Below are positions 20,941 through 31,340 of a DNA stretch of 64,000 bases, in pieces. Within the stretch, counting starts at the first letter, position 1. Every line of letters starts with the position of its first letter. The notes under the pieces were generated by a model. It searched no databases, was not told where the DNA came from, and worked only from the letters and a program-made list of their open reading frames with translations. A program made the translations under genes and the position numbers. Source of the DNA: Closterium sp. Naga37s-1 (Eukaryota > Streptophyta > Zygnematophyceae > Desmidiales > Closteriaceae); contig CANJKZ010000264.1 in assembly GCA_947471745.1 (NCBI GenBank), positions 2,439,925 through 2,503,924 on the forward strand, read 5' to 3'.

Positions 20941-21663
20941 GTGGAGGAGGAGGAGGGGACGGTTTACACACCCGCCACCCCCATACCCGCCACCCCGCAG
21001 TTGCACCCACACCCGCCACCCCCATACCCTCCCCCCACTGCTGCAGGGGATGGAGGAAAGGGGGGGGGGGGGGGGGGGGGGGCTGGTGCTGCAGATCCCC
21101 TCCTGCCTCTCCCTGAACCTCCAAGCTCCCCCCCCCTCCCAACACAGGGTGCGGCAAGGAGAGAGAGAGGAGAAAAGGGCGGGGGGGGGGAGGGGCTGAT
21201 GCTGCAAATCCCCTCCCCCCACTGCTGCTGCAGATCCCCTCCCCCCCACTGCTGCACCCGCAGCAGGGGTGGAGGAGAAAGGGGGGGGGGCAGGGGGGGC
21301 TGGTGCTGCAGATCCCCTCCCCCCACTGCTGCACCCGCAGCAGAGAGATGGAGGAGAAGGGGGGGGGGGGGCGGGGGGGGGGGCTGGTGCTGCAGATCCC
21401 CTCCTGCCTCCCCCTGAACCTCCAAGCTCCCCCCCCTCTCCCACCACAAGGTGCGGCAGGGAGAGAGAGAGGAGGAGGCGTGGCGGCAGCTGCTGCTGCT
21501 GAGGCACATCCGCCACCCCCTCACACCCTCTCCCCGCCATCCCCATGGAGGGGGGGGGGGGGGGGGGAGGGGGGCGGGGGCGGAGATGCGCGTGCGACTG
21601 TAGGGCACGCGGGCAGGAGGAACCCCCTCTTGCCACCCCCTCACCCACCATGTTGCAACAGGG
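20941..21663 (-). repeat. C/G homopolymer-rich internal zone of element J
   Basis: Three or four related blocks of about 110-130 bp (ctggtgctgcagatcccctcc recurring near 21085, 21196, 21300 and 21384), each with a long G run. It encodes Pro/Gly-rich shadow peptides only. The G runs (for example 21058-21082 and 21551-21568) may be length-polymorphic. Confidence 0.75.
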
Positions 21664-22818
21664 TACTGGGGCCGCGGTTAGGGGCGGCAGGTCGCGAGGG
21701 GCCATGGCTAGGGGCGACGGGGCCATGGCTAGGGACGGGGCCGGGCGCTGGGCAGGTACGGGGCTGGGCGCTGGGCAGGTACGGGACCGGGCGCTGGGCA
21801 GGTACGGGGCCTGGCGCTGGGCAGGTATGGGGCCGGGCGCTGGGCAGGTACGAGGCCGGGCGCTAGGCAGGTACGGGGCCGGGCGCTGGGCAGGTACAGG
21901 GCCTGGGCACTGGGCAGGAACGGGGCCGGGCGCTGGGCAGGTACGGGGCCGGGCGCTGGGCAGGTACTGGGCCGGGCGCTGGGCAGGTACGAGGCCGGGC
22001 GCTGGGCAGGTACGGGGCCGGGCGCTGGGCAGGTACGGGCCGGGCGCTGGGCAGGTACGGGCCGGGCGCGGGCTAGGTACGGGGCCGGGCGCGGGCTAGG
22101 TACGGGGCCGCGCGCTGGCTAGGGTCGAGGCCTTGCGCTGGGCTAGGTACGGGCCGGGCGCGGGGCTAGGTACGGGCCGAGCGCAGGCAAGAGACGGGGC
22201 CGGGCGCGGGCAGGGTACGTGGCCACGCGCGGGCGAGGTACAGGGCCAGGCGCTGGCTAGGTACGGGGCCGGGCGCTGGCTAGGGTCGGGGCCGTGCACT
22301 GGGCTAGGTACGGGCCGGGCGCGGGGCTAGGTATGGGCTGAGCGCGGGCGAGAGACGGGGCCGGGCGCGGGCAGGGTACGGGCCGGTCGGGAGGCTAGGT
22401 ACGGGCCGGGCGTGGGGCTAGGAACGGGGCCGAGCGCGGGCAGGGTACGGGCCGGTCGCGAGGCTAGGTACGGGCCGGGCGTTGGGCGCGGAACGGAGGC
22501 CGGGCACGAGGCTAGGTACGGGCCGATCGCGGGCTAGGTACGGGGCCAAGCGCGGGCTAGGTACGGGGCCGGGCGCGAGGCTAGGTACGGGCCGGGCACG
22601 GGGCGACGGAGTCGACGGGGCCAGCGGGGCCGAGGGGCGCGGCTAGGGGCGACGGGGCCAACGGGGCCGAGTGTCACAGCTAGGGGCGACGGGGCCAAGG
22701 GGCCGAGCCTAGGGGCTAGGGGCTACGCCAAGGGGCGACGGGCCGGGGCCTAGGCTAGCAGGGCATTAGGTGGTGGGCCCATTGATGTTAGGTCCTAGAA
22801 CTTGTTGCTCTGATACCA
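21664..22818 (-). repeat. Leader minisatellite and primer site of element J
   Basis: Tandem ggggccgggcgctgggcaggtac-type units of about 20-23 bp, most regular at 21740-22070. Then come gtgggccca (22774-22782) and the primer-site complement gctctgatacca (22808-22819). The unit is nearly the same as in the leader of element I. Confidence 0.85.
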
Positions 22819-22999
22819 TGTTAGAATAGTAGCTTGACTTAGGAACCACCGCCGAGAAGAATTTTGGGTGAGGAAAGTCGAGAAGGACGAATGAGTGGTT
22901 TCACTATGGAAAGTTGGGATACAAATACCAAACCCTAAATTCGGTTGTACTCACTACAGAGTACCCCACTGCAGGCTAGACAACAAATACATTCTGACA
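22819..22999 (-). repeat. 5' LTR of element J
   Basis: 181 bp, tgttagaatagtagcttgac to aatacattctgaca (plus strand); followed by the target duplication ccacc. Confidence 0.9.
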
Positions 23000-23868
23000 C
23001 CACCGCCGCCACCACCTCCACTTCTGCCCCCACCACCACTCCCGCCGCCACCTCCACCACCGCCGCTGCCACCACTACCACCCCGGCCACCCTTGCCCTT
23101 GCTACTGCGGCGCTTCGCACTAGCAGAAGCAGCCCCGACGTCCTCAGGAACAGAGATGTCTGCAGCAGCAGCAGAGGCGTAGGAGGGGACAAGGTGTGAG
23201 GGGGAACACCCCTCAAAGAAGGGCTGGCGCGGAGTTCCACGAGCAGTACCTTCAGCAACTGCACTAGTCTCAGCTGCGAGGAGATGATGCTCAAGGAGGT
23301 CAACAGTGAGGGAGGTGGGGTCAAGAGAGAGGAAGTGGTCCCTGACAGAGCGAAGAGAGTCAGGGAGGCAGGTGACTATAAAGTAGAGAGTGATGTACAT
23401 CGGGGGCGGGTTCCTGTCAAGGAACTCAGCAGGAACGGCAGCGCGGTAGCGAGCGTCAGCGCGAAGGTGGGAAACCAGGTCCTCGACTGTGGCAAAGGCG
23501 GACAGCTCGGGGAACATGTAGGGCAGAAGCAGGCGGCCTAGAGCAGCAGTGGCAGGGGAGGAGTAGCGGGCGACTACAGCGTCGTACAGTGCCTGTGTTG
23601 TCCTGTGCTGTCCGAAGTGAGCGCACTCAGCTAATGGCAGGTGGTTGCGAATGGCTAAGCGGGCAGCAGCGTCGCGAGTAAGCCACTGTGAGCGAGTCGA
23701 ACTGTCAGCTGTGGCGGGAGGGGCAGTAGCAGCTCCTGACACTAGGTCAAACAGCGGGACACTGTCCTTAGAATCGCTCAGTAGGTACAGCTGCAGGTCG
23801 TCAAGCCACGTGTCAAATTGGACTGGTCTACCCTCATGATCAAACGCAAGAACACGAAGTGAAGCCAT
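23000..23868 (-). mobile_element. Element I: gag
   Basis: Starts MASLRVLAFDHEGR at an ATG (23866-23868) and runs through DTWLDDLQLYLLSDSKD, SQWLTRDAAARLAIRNHLP, ALYDAVVARYSSPATAALGRLLLPY, PPMYITLYFIVTCLPDSLRSVRDHFLSLDPTSLTVDLLEHHLLAAE and EGCSPSHL. It ends in KRRSSKGKGGRGG and a Gly-rich tail, interrupted by J. The capsid-like domain looks whole. Confidence 0.92.
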
Positions 23869-24848
23869 AGCTGTGCAGTACGTAGGAGTAGTAGTAGCAG
23901 CTGTAGCAGTAGTAGTAGCAGCTATAGCAGGAGCAGCAGTGACAGTGGAGCTAAGAGGCCGACGGGGCCAGGCGCGAGCTAGGAAAGAGGCCGGGCGAGG
24001 GGCTAAGGGACGGGGCCGGGTACAGGGCTAGGTACGGGACCGGGCGTGGGCTATGTACGGGGCCGGGCGCGGGCTAGGTACGGGGCCGGGCGCTGGGCTA
24101 GGAACGGGGCCGGGCGCTGGTCAGGTACGGGGCCGGGCGAAGGGCAAGGTACGGGGCCGGGCGCTGGGCAAGGGACGGGGCCGGGCGCTGGGCAGGTACG
24201 GGGCCGGGCGCTGGGCAGGTACGGGGCCGGGTGATGGGCAGGTACGGGGCCGGGCACTATACAGGGCCGGGCGCGAGGCTAGGTACGGGCTGGGCGCAGG
24301 CTAAGTACGGGGCCGGGCGCGGGCTAGGTACTAGGCCGGGCGCGAGGCTAGGTGCGGGGCCGGGCGCTACACGGGGCCGGGCGCGATACGGGGCCGGGCG
24401 CGAAATGGGGCCGGGCACGAGACGGGGCCGGGCGTGAAAACAGGGCCAGGCGCAGAGTGGGGCCGGGCGCGAAATGGGGCCGGGCGCGAAATGAGGCCGG
24501 GCGCGAGACGGGGCCGGGCGCGAAAACGGGGCCGGGCACGAAATGGGGCCGGGTGCGAAATGGGGCCAGGCGCGAATTGGGGCCGGGCGCGATACGGGGC
24601 CGGGCACTAAACGGGGCCGGGCGCAGGGCTAGCTACGGGGCCGGGCACGAGGCTAGGTACGTGGCTGGGCGCGGGCTAGGTACGAGGCCGGGCGCGGGGC
24701 TAAGGGCCGACGGGGCCGGGCGCGGGCTAAGGACGGGTCCGGGCGCAGGCTAGGGGTCGACGGGTCGCGTAGGCTAGGAGCGACGGGCCTAGGGGCGGTT
24801 ACTAGCAGCGTAGCAGGAGGTGGGCCCAAGGAAGCTGCTCTGATTCCA
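23869..24848 (-). repeat. Leader minisatellite and primer site of element I
   Basis: Short GTA/GCA trinucleotide stretch (23880-23945), then ggggccgggcgctgggcaggtac and ggggccgggcgcgaaat units to about 24780, ggtgggccca (24819-24828) and the primer-site complement gctctgattcca (24837-24848). Confidence 0.87.
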
Positions 24849-24982
24849 TGTCAAAGTAACGAACGAGAAAATGAATGAACTAGCAAACAGTTGGGTGCAA
24901 GTACTAACCCTAATTGGGTTGTACCCCTTATGGGCTACCCCACTACAGCCTTCACAAATGTATAAGGTATAATGTTATGACA
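24849..24982 (-). repeat. 5' LTR of element I
   Basis: 134 bp, partner of 14388-14521. Followed by gaacg (24983-24987), the right target duplication. Confidence 0.93.
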
Positions 24983-25892
24983 GAACGGGTGGGGCAGCAG
25001 CTCGGGCTGGTACGGGTGGGGCAGTGGGTGCGGTTCTGTGCGGTTCTGTGCAGTTCCGTGCGGTTCTGCGCGGTTCTGTGCGGTTATGTGTGGTTCTGCG
25101 CGATGGAGAGTACCGGGTGGGGCAGCTGATTCCGGGTGAGGTGACTAGAACGGGTGGGGCAGCAGCTCGGGCTGGTACGGATGGGGCAGCGGGTGCGGTT
25201 CTGTGCAGTTCAGTGTGGTTCCGTGCGGTTTTGCGTCGTTATGTGCGGTTCTGTGCGGTTCTGTGCAGTGGAGAGTACCGGGTGGGGCGGCTGATTTCGG
25301 GTGAGGTGACTAGAATGGTTGGGACAGCAGGCACCAAGTGGGGCTGCGGGTACGAGTGGGGCGGCTGGTTACTGGTCGGGCTACGCGAACGGGTGAGGCG
25401 ACAGGTAAGGGTGGGACAGCTGATTACGGGTGGGGCTACGGGAACGAGTGAGGCGGCGGGTACGGGTGGGACTGCTGGTTACGGGTGGGGCTATGGGACC
25501 GGGTGGGTCAGTAGGGACGGGTGGGGTGGCTGTTGATGGTGGGAAAATGGGTGGCGGGTGAGGCAGCGGGCACAGCTAACGTACTGTGCGTGCGTGCGGC
25601 TATGGCTGCGCGTGCGCGTGGTTGCACGCGTGGCTACGGCTGCGCGTGATCGTGCGTCTGCTGCGCGATGAGCTACGCGCGGGGCAGAAAACAAGGATGC
25701 GCGGGGAAAAATGAGTGACGCGCGCGGGGCTAAACGGGTGACGCGCTCGGCAAAACGGGTGACGCGGGCAGGGCTAAAATGGGTGACGCGCTTGGGGCAG
25801 GTGGGATGATGGGGCGCTTCGAGCATTAGGGCGCTACGGGCTAAGTTGGGGCACGGGGCGGTGGGCCCATAGGAACGTAAAGCTCTATACCA
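24983..25892 (-). repeat. Element C leader, main part, and primer site
   Basis: Two blocks of cggttctgtg 10-bp repeats (about 25028-25100 and 25195-25272) are separated by a longer duplicated unit (gagagtaccgggtggggcrgctgatt, twice). A gacgcgcgcggggctaaacggg-type array follows (25670-25800). It ends with gtgggccca (25861-25869) and the primer-site complement agctctatacca (25881-25892). Confidence 0.83.
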
Positions 25893-26034
25893 TGTCAAGA
25901 GTCTAAACGGGTGAAAAATGACTAAGGAAACAAAGTACATACAAGATATAGGAAACCTTAGGTATGATTCTAGCACAAGTGTAAGAAAGTGTACAGCACC
26001 TAGACCAACCTAAACAAACTATGTATGTTTGACA
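25893..26034 (-). repeat. 5' LTR of element C
   Basis: 142 bp, tgtcaagagtctaaacgg to atgtatgtttgaca on the plus strand; the next five bases are gcagc, matching the left flank at 3487-3491. Confidence 0.92.
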
Positions 26035-26345
26035 GCAGCAGTAGTGGTTGCAGCGGCTGTAGCGGTAAGGGCGGCTGCAGTAGTGGCTGTAGCGGCTGTT
26101 GAGGCAAGGGCGGTTGTAGCAGTGGCAGCAGCGGCTGTAGCAGCAGCAGTAATGGCAGATGTAGCACCAATGGCGGCTGCAGCAGCGGCAGCAATGGCAG
26201 CTGTAGCGGCAAAGGCGGCTGCAGCAGTGGCTACATCAGCGGCAGTAATGGTAGCTGTAGCTGATGCGGGCGGCACGCGGGCAGCAGAGGCGCGCGGGTC
26301 AGCGGGGCACGCAGAAGTAGTGGCTGGGCAGCTGTGTGTGTAGCA
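26035..26345. repeat. GCN trinucleotide tract, part 3
   Basis: Continuation of the gcggctgtagcagtagtggc repeat that was split by element C. It ends at the RNase H end of element D. Confidence 0.85.
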
Positions 26346-27113
26346 GCAGAGCGCGAGGCTGTTGCACGTGGAGCAGCAAGGACGCACGATGTGCGGGGTT
26401 GTGAGGCAGGACGGTCGGCGTCCCAGCGTCGAGCAGCCCGAACTCGGCGAGGAGGAAACGAAGTCGGCGTGCCTCCTTGCCGGCTTCGGTGGTCGCGATG
26501 TACTCCGATTCCATCGACGACAGAATCATGCACTTGATTCGTTGGCTCGTCTAGGAGATGGCGACGCCGCCAAAGACGAAAACGTAGCCGTTCGTGCTAC
26601 TGCGCGTCTGCTTGTCTCCGACGTCGTCGGCGTCCGTGTAGCTGACCAGACACAGCGAATCAGGTCCGCCGCCGAACTCCAAGGTGGCGTCACGTGTGTC
26701 AGCGAGGTAGGCAAGGCAGCGGTTGACCTCGAGCCAGTGCTGGTCGCTCCGCACGGTCAGGCCGGACCCCATCTTGCTGCAAGCGAAGGCGATGTCGGGC
26801 CTTGTCGTCGTAGTGGCAAACTGGAGCGAGCCGATTTTCTGCCGGTACTCATCTTCCTCGCGCGACTGAAACTTCTCGTCGTTGAACGTCAGCTCGGCGT
26901 AGGCGTCGACGGAGACCAGCGTCTTCGGAACTCGCCCGGTCTGCTCCTTGTCCATGAAGCGTCTACCCAGCTTGTCGACGTAAGACTGCTGGTGGAGCCA
27001 GAGCTTCCTCACAGGTCGGTCGCGCACGATATCCAACACGAGATACTTCTCAACGGGGCTGATCTTGTGCAGCTCGGCCTCCAGAATCTCGCGTAGCTCC
27101 TTCAGCATCGCGG
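26346..27113 (-). mobile_element. Element D: RNase H and RT connection (3' part)
   Basis: Copia pol of a different lineage from the H/I/E group. RNase H carries SSMESEYIATTEAGKEARRLRFLLAEF, and the connection segment carries QKIGSLQFATTTTRPDIAFACSKMG, SYTDADDVGDKQTRSSTNGYVF. It is interrupted at 27113 by element E; its 5' part resumes near 34462. RT sequence between the two parts, including the catalytic box, is not in the window. Broken. Confidence 0.85.
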
Positions 27114-27258
27114 TGTTAGAATCCTTAGGTGAGGATGGTAGACTAGGAAAAGGGAAGGGGTACAAGTAGAATGTCGAGAGAAATTTGTACCCCCTAAGGC
27201 TATACCCACTATAGCCTAGACAACTATAAACACATAAACTAAGCATATATGTTTGACA
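27114..27258 (-). repeat. 3' LTR of element E
   Basis: 145 bp, tgttagaatcc to atatgtttgaca (plus strand), then cacccccatagg. Clearly related to the LTR at 42782-42941 (shared gtacaagtagaatgtcgaga and actaagcatatatgtttgaca), but too different to be its partner. Confidence 0.9.
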
Positions 27259-27501
27259 CACCCCCATAGGCGAAGTGGGGGATAGCCAGAACAAGCAATG
27301 GTCACAAGACCAGTCAAGAGAAGAAGCAAAGCAAAGCAAGCTCAGGGTGGATCACAAAGTCACCACACAGTCCGAGCACAAGCAAAGGGCCACAAGGCCA
27401 GTTCACATGCAGAGTTATATAACGAGAACAAACAATACAGTGATCATACCCTAACAAGTGCAAGCATGCAGGTATATTGATAGATCACAGTACAGGCAGA
27501 G
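27259..27501 (-). other. Polypurine tract and 3' UTR of element E
   Basis: cacccccatag complement, then tcagggtggatcaca and ggccacaaggccag blocks as in H, I and P. Confidence 0.8.
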
Positions 27502-28920
27502 TCAGGCAGTAAGTAAGTGAGGCAACGTAGGCACAAGGCCTAACACAGTAACAAAGCGCTGATGGTCACCAGGCGGAAGTGCCTTGGTGAAGACATCAGC
27601 AGTGTTGGTCCGAGTGGCCACGTACGCTAGACGAAGCTGACCACGCTGCTGCAACTCTCGAGCAAGGAAGTATCGCAGAGCGATGTGCTTCGTTCTGTGC
27701 TCCAATCTGTGCTCCTGACACAAGGCTATCATGGCCTTGTTGTCTACGTACAGGACTGGAGGCGAACGAGGCTGCTCTCCCAAGTCGGTCAGCAAGTAGG
27801 TGAGCCTGCGTAGCTCCTGAGCAGCCATGGCTCCGGCGTAGATCTCAGCCTCACAGCTGGAGCTGAGAACTGAAGACGAGCGGGTAGACCGCCAAGAAAC
27901 CGAGTCGGACCCAAGGCTGAAGGTGTAACCCTGCGACAACCGCTGCGTAGCTGAGTCGTCAACCCAGGAGGCGTCTGCGTGACCAGTGAGGACAACAGGA
28001 CCCCGTCCTCCAAGCACAAGCCCCATGCCCGATGTACTGCACAGGTAACGCAGTACCCTCTTCGCAGCATCCCAGTGCACCTTTCGGTGCCTACCGGGAG
28101 CCACGTAGCGAGCCAGAAGGCTGAGAGGGTACGCGAGGTCAGGTCGTGTGCAAGTCATCAGGTACATGAGGCAACCCACAAGCTCTGGGTACGGACCACT
28201 CGGCTCTACGGACTCGTCCGAAGGTGGAGCTGAGAGCGAGTGGCTGGTAGACAGAGGAGTGAGCTGTGGCGAGGAGTACTGGAAGCCGAAGCGCTGAAGG
28301 ACCTGGTGCACCATGTGTGACTGAGTCAGTGTGATGGTGCGCCGTGCTCTGTCCCGGGTGATCTGCAGGCCAAGGTAGCTGCGCAGTTCACCTAGGTCAG
28401 TGCAGGTATGTCTCTTCTGCAGCTCGGACTTCACTAGGGTCAGTGCCTCAGTGTCAGCCGTGGCAAAGACGAGGTCGTCGACGTACACTAGGACGTAGAA
28501 GAGCGGCAGCGAGGTGTCGGTGCGTAGAAACAGCGACGGTTCTGCTGTAGAAGGAACAAACCCAAGAGCCGCAAGCGTAGTCCTGAGTGTGTCGTGCCAC
28601 TCGCGAGGCGCCTGGCGGAGACCATAGACTGGCCGACGGAGGCTCCACTGGGTACCTGTAGGAAACGACCCAGTGAAACCAGGTGGTCGGCGCAGCCAGA
28701 TCTCCTCGTGCAGGCTGCCCTGCAGGAAGGCAGTACTGAAGTCCAGGGAGTGTAACTCGTAGTCACGCTGAGCAGCTACGTGCAGCAACACCCGAAGAGT
28801 AGTCATCTTCGGGGTGGGGGAGAAGGTCTGGAAGTAGTCAACTCCCTGTCGCTGACTCAAACCTCGAGCAACGTAACGCGCCTTGAAGGCAGGCGGAGAA
28901 CCCGGCGGCCGCTTCACCCT
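27502..28920 (-). mobile_element. Element E: RT and RNase H
   Basis: RNase H lies at about 27560-28010 (HADASWVDDSATQ, SSSCEAEIYAGAMAAQEL, DNKAMIALCQEHRLEHRTKH, TNTADVFTKALPP). RT lies at about 28200-28920 (QTFSPTPKMTTLRVLLHVAA, FSTAFLQGSLHEEIWLRRPP, PVYGLRQAPREWHDTLRTTL, LVYVDDLVFATADTEAL with YVDD near 28470). These are the complete conserved blocks of a Ty1/copia RT and RNase H; this part looks whole. Confidence 0.94.
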
Positions 28921-30300
28921 GAAGATCCACATGTCATTGACTATGTTCACCCCAGGTGGGGGAACCTCGTCGACGTAAGTGCCTGTGGACTTCCAGGATG
29001 CCATCTCGGCATCCATAGCTGCCTGCCACTGAGAGGAGTAAGGACCCGTAATCGCCTCTGCGTAAGAGCGCGGGGTCGGGATGTCAGGAGCATCCGGGTC
29101 TCCCTCAGGGGCAAGCAGCAAGGAGGCGAAACGAGGTACGGCAGCTGCAAGACACTCAAAGTCCTCCTGCCTGTCCTCAAGGACGTCCGTGCCAAGAGCA
29201 CACTCACCCCCGACGGACGGAGGACTGGCAGGCACAGACTCAGCAACTAGAGCAGAGGCGTAGTCGAGACGGCAGGCAGCAGCAAAGTCAAGTAGCTCAG
29301 CAACGAGAGCAGAAGCAGCAGCAGACTCAAAGGACGGGTCAGTGACAGCAGTGGCAAGGAGACGAGCGACAGTGGGACTGGCAGCACGCGCTCGGTCAGA
29401 CTCAGGGTCAGGGACCTCAGGAAGAGAGGACTCAGGAGGAGCAGGCAGAGGAACACGCAGTGGAACAGAGGAAGGACGGAGTGCCATGGTGTGCGTGCCT
29501 GGGACAGGGGGAGGACGCGAACGAGGAGCACGACGAGCAGTGCGAACAGGTGAGACAGGACGAGACGCAGGCTCACGACGCTCTATAAGACCTTCGGACT
29601 GCTCAGTGTAAGGAGAGGGAACAGGCAGTGGGGAGGCTGGCTGTAACGGCGGCTGCGACTGGTCAGGCGGTGGACACAGGAAGGGAGGAGGAAGACCAGT
29701 AGAAGACGGGACACCAAGAACCTGCTGAAGCAGGGGAACGAAGTACGGGCGGGGCCGCACAGGGCCTCCAGCACCTCCAGCACCAGGGTCAACAGCGCCA
29801 GGGCCTCCAACTCCAACTACTCCAGCTCCAGCGCCTCCAGCGCCAGCTGCTCCAGGCTCCCTAGGGTCTCCAACTCCAGTAGTAACAGCAGCACCTCCAG
29901 CTCCAGCGCCTCCAGGCTCGCCAGCTCCGGGAGCCCCACTCCGACGGTGTGCGCGCTGAACAAGCCACTCACGCAGCTGCTGCGAGGACAGTCGCAGTGA
30001 AGCACCAGGAGGACCTCCAGACGAAGCAGGACCCCGAGGCTCAGCACCCCCAGACTCCGCACCCTCCGACTCAGCACCCTCAGGCTCCGCACCCTCTGAC
30101 TCAGCACCCCCAGGCTCAACACCCTTAGGCTCAGCACCCCCAGACCCAGCACCCTCAGACCCCGCACCCCCCGGCTCCGCACCCCCAGACGCAGCACCCC
30201 CAGACGCAGCACCTGGAGCAGCACCTGAGACGACAGCTACCTGAACAGGCGCAGTACCTGCGAGAGGGTCTACCTGAGACACTCCCGAGGGAGCAGGACC
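28921..30300 (-). mobile_element. Element E: Ala/Pro/Gly linker between integrase and RT
   Basis: About 460 codons of low-complexity sequence. It contains a WQAAMDAEMASWKSTGTYVD block just before RT (the usual copia pre-RT motif), SRPVSPVRTARRAPRSRPPP, QQLREWLVQRAHRRSG near 29960-29990, and a 15-bp-period array encoding GGAEP/GGAES-like pentapeptides at about 30010-30220. The reading frame is kept through it, which argues that the linker is translated in active relatives. Confidence 0.85.
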
Positions 30301-31340
30301 CTGGGGCGGGAGGGGGTCTACCGAAGGCGGACCGGGAGCAAGGAAGAGCGGCGGGGGCGGGGAAGGGGCAGAGCGGTAGGGGAAGAGACGGTAGAAGGGA
30401 ACCGACTCGTCGAACGTGACGTCCTGAGAAGGGAGGACACGGCGCGAGGCGGGGTGGTAAAACTGCCAGCCAGGCGCAACAGGGACAAAGCCAAGGAAGA
30501 CGCAGGGAATAGCGCGGGCGGAGAGCTTGTCCGCGGACGTATCGTGAACAAAGGCACGAGAACCCCAGACCCGGAACACCGACGCATCGCCAACCTTCCC
30601 CGTCCAACGCAGTCTGGGCGAGGTCTCCGGCAAGGAGACACGGGGCCAAAGGTTGAGCTAATGCGCAGCGTACCGGACCGCAAACGGCCACAGAAAATGG
30701 GGAGCTGTCGCATGAATCATGGAGGTACGAGCGACCTCCATGACTAAGCCAATGCGGCGCTCAGCAATCCCATTTTGCTGAGGGGAGTCCGCAAGCGTGA
30801 ACGACTGGGTGATGCCCTCCCCACGACAAAAGTCCCGCAAGAGGTCGGAGGAGAACTCACCACCTCTGTCAGAGTGCAGACGCAGGACAGGAAGGTCCTG
30901 GCCGAAACGCGCACGCAGCTGGAGACGGACTGTGCGGATCCAAGGGATCAAGACAGCAGAGACTTCACCCTTGCTGCGCAAGGGGAAGACTGTGGTGTAT
31001 CGCGTGTAGTCGTCAACTACCAGCATAAAGTAGCGCTCGCAGCCCTGTCCACTGACGCGGGCTGGGCCCCACACGTCCATGTGGAGGGTCTGCAGGGGAG
31101 CAGTCGTCGGGGGAAACGAGGAGGAGTGAGGAGCGGCGCGCTGCCGTCCCTCGACGCAAGGAAGACAGGGCGGGGCAGGCGAGGGCGGCAGGGGAGGCAG
31201 AGACCTGGGGAGACCAGAGACAAGGAGACGGGAGTGCATGCCACGAAGGCGTGGCAGGGAGGGGTGACCCAGGCGGTGGTGCCAAAGAAGAGTCTGGTGC
31301 GACAGGAGGCGACACGAGCAAGAGGCGGCTACCTGACCTG
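30301..31340 (-). mobile_element. Element E: integrase
   Basis: HHCC-type zinc region (LLWHHRLGHPSLPRLRGMHS, then PCLPCVEGRQ) at about 31130-31310. Catalytic core with HMDVWGPARVSG, VVDDYTRYTTVFPLRSKGEV, LRLHSDRGGEFSSDLLRDF and PQQNGIAERRIGLVMEVART at about 30720-31090. C-terminal part (VFLGFVPVAPGWQFYHP, SQDVTFDESVPFY) to 30301. Order and motifs are those of Ty1/copia integrases. Nearly whole. Confidence 0.92.

Larger units (their letters stand above)
20236..22999 (-). mobile_element. Element J: coding-poor LTR element (non-autonomous)
   Basis: Complete by its ends: LTRs at 20236-20436 and 22819-22999, perfect duplication ccacc (20231-20235, 23000-23004), polypurine tract complement cacccccatag after the left LTR, primer-site complement gctctgatacca before the right one. 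No gag, protease, integrase, RT or RNase H is recognisable in the 2.4 kb interior. It holds a short conserved core (about 20480-20940) shared with element K, a G/C homopolymer-rich zone (21050-21660) and a minisatellite leader. It must move in trans using a relative's proteins, as known for LARD and TRIM elements (inference). Confidence 0.87.
14388..24982 (-). mobile_element. Element I: full-structure copia with nested solo LTR and element J
   Basis: LTRs at 14388-14521 and 24849-24982 (134 bp each, 5 differences by eye, about 4%) with a perfect duplication gaacg (14383-14387, 24983-24987). Element sense: 5' LTR, primer site, leader, gag (to 23868), Gly-rich segment, zinc-like motif, protease, integrase, linker, RT, RNase H, 3' LTR. 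Without the two insertions it would be about 7.0 kb. All domains are present; about ten breaks. It is younger than C and H by LTR divergence, as nesting requires. Confidence 0.92.
3492..26034 (-). mobile_element. Element C: copia retrotransposon, whole span including nested insertions
   Basis: Bounded by LTRs at 3492-3638 and 25893-26034 with a perfect 5-bp duplication gcagc outside both (3487-3491, 26035-26039). In element sense: 5' LTR, primer site, a leader with tgcggttctg repeats, gag (to 7611), then a large loss where integrase and most of RT should be, and RNase H next to the 3' LTR. Nested inside are F (plus strand), H and I. The LTRs differ at about 10% of positions by eye plus a small indel, making it the oldest dated insertion here. 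Broken, with a missing central region. Confidence 0.88.
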
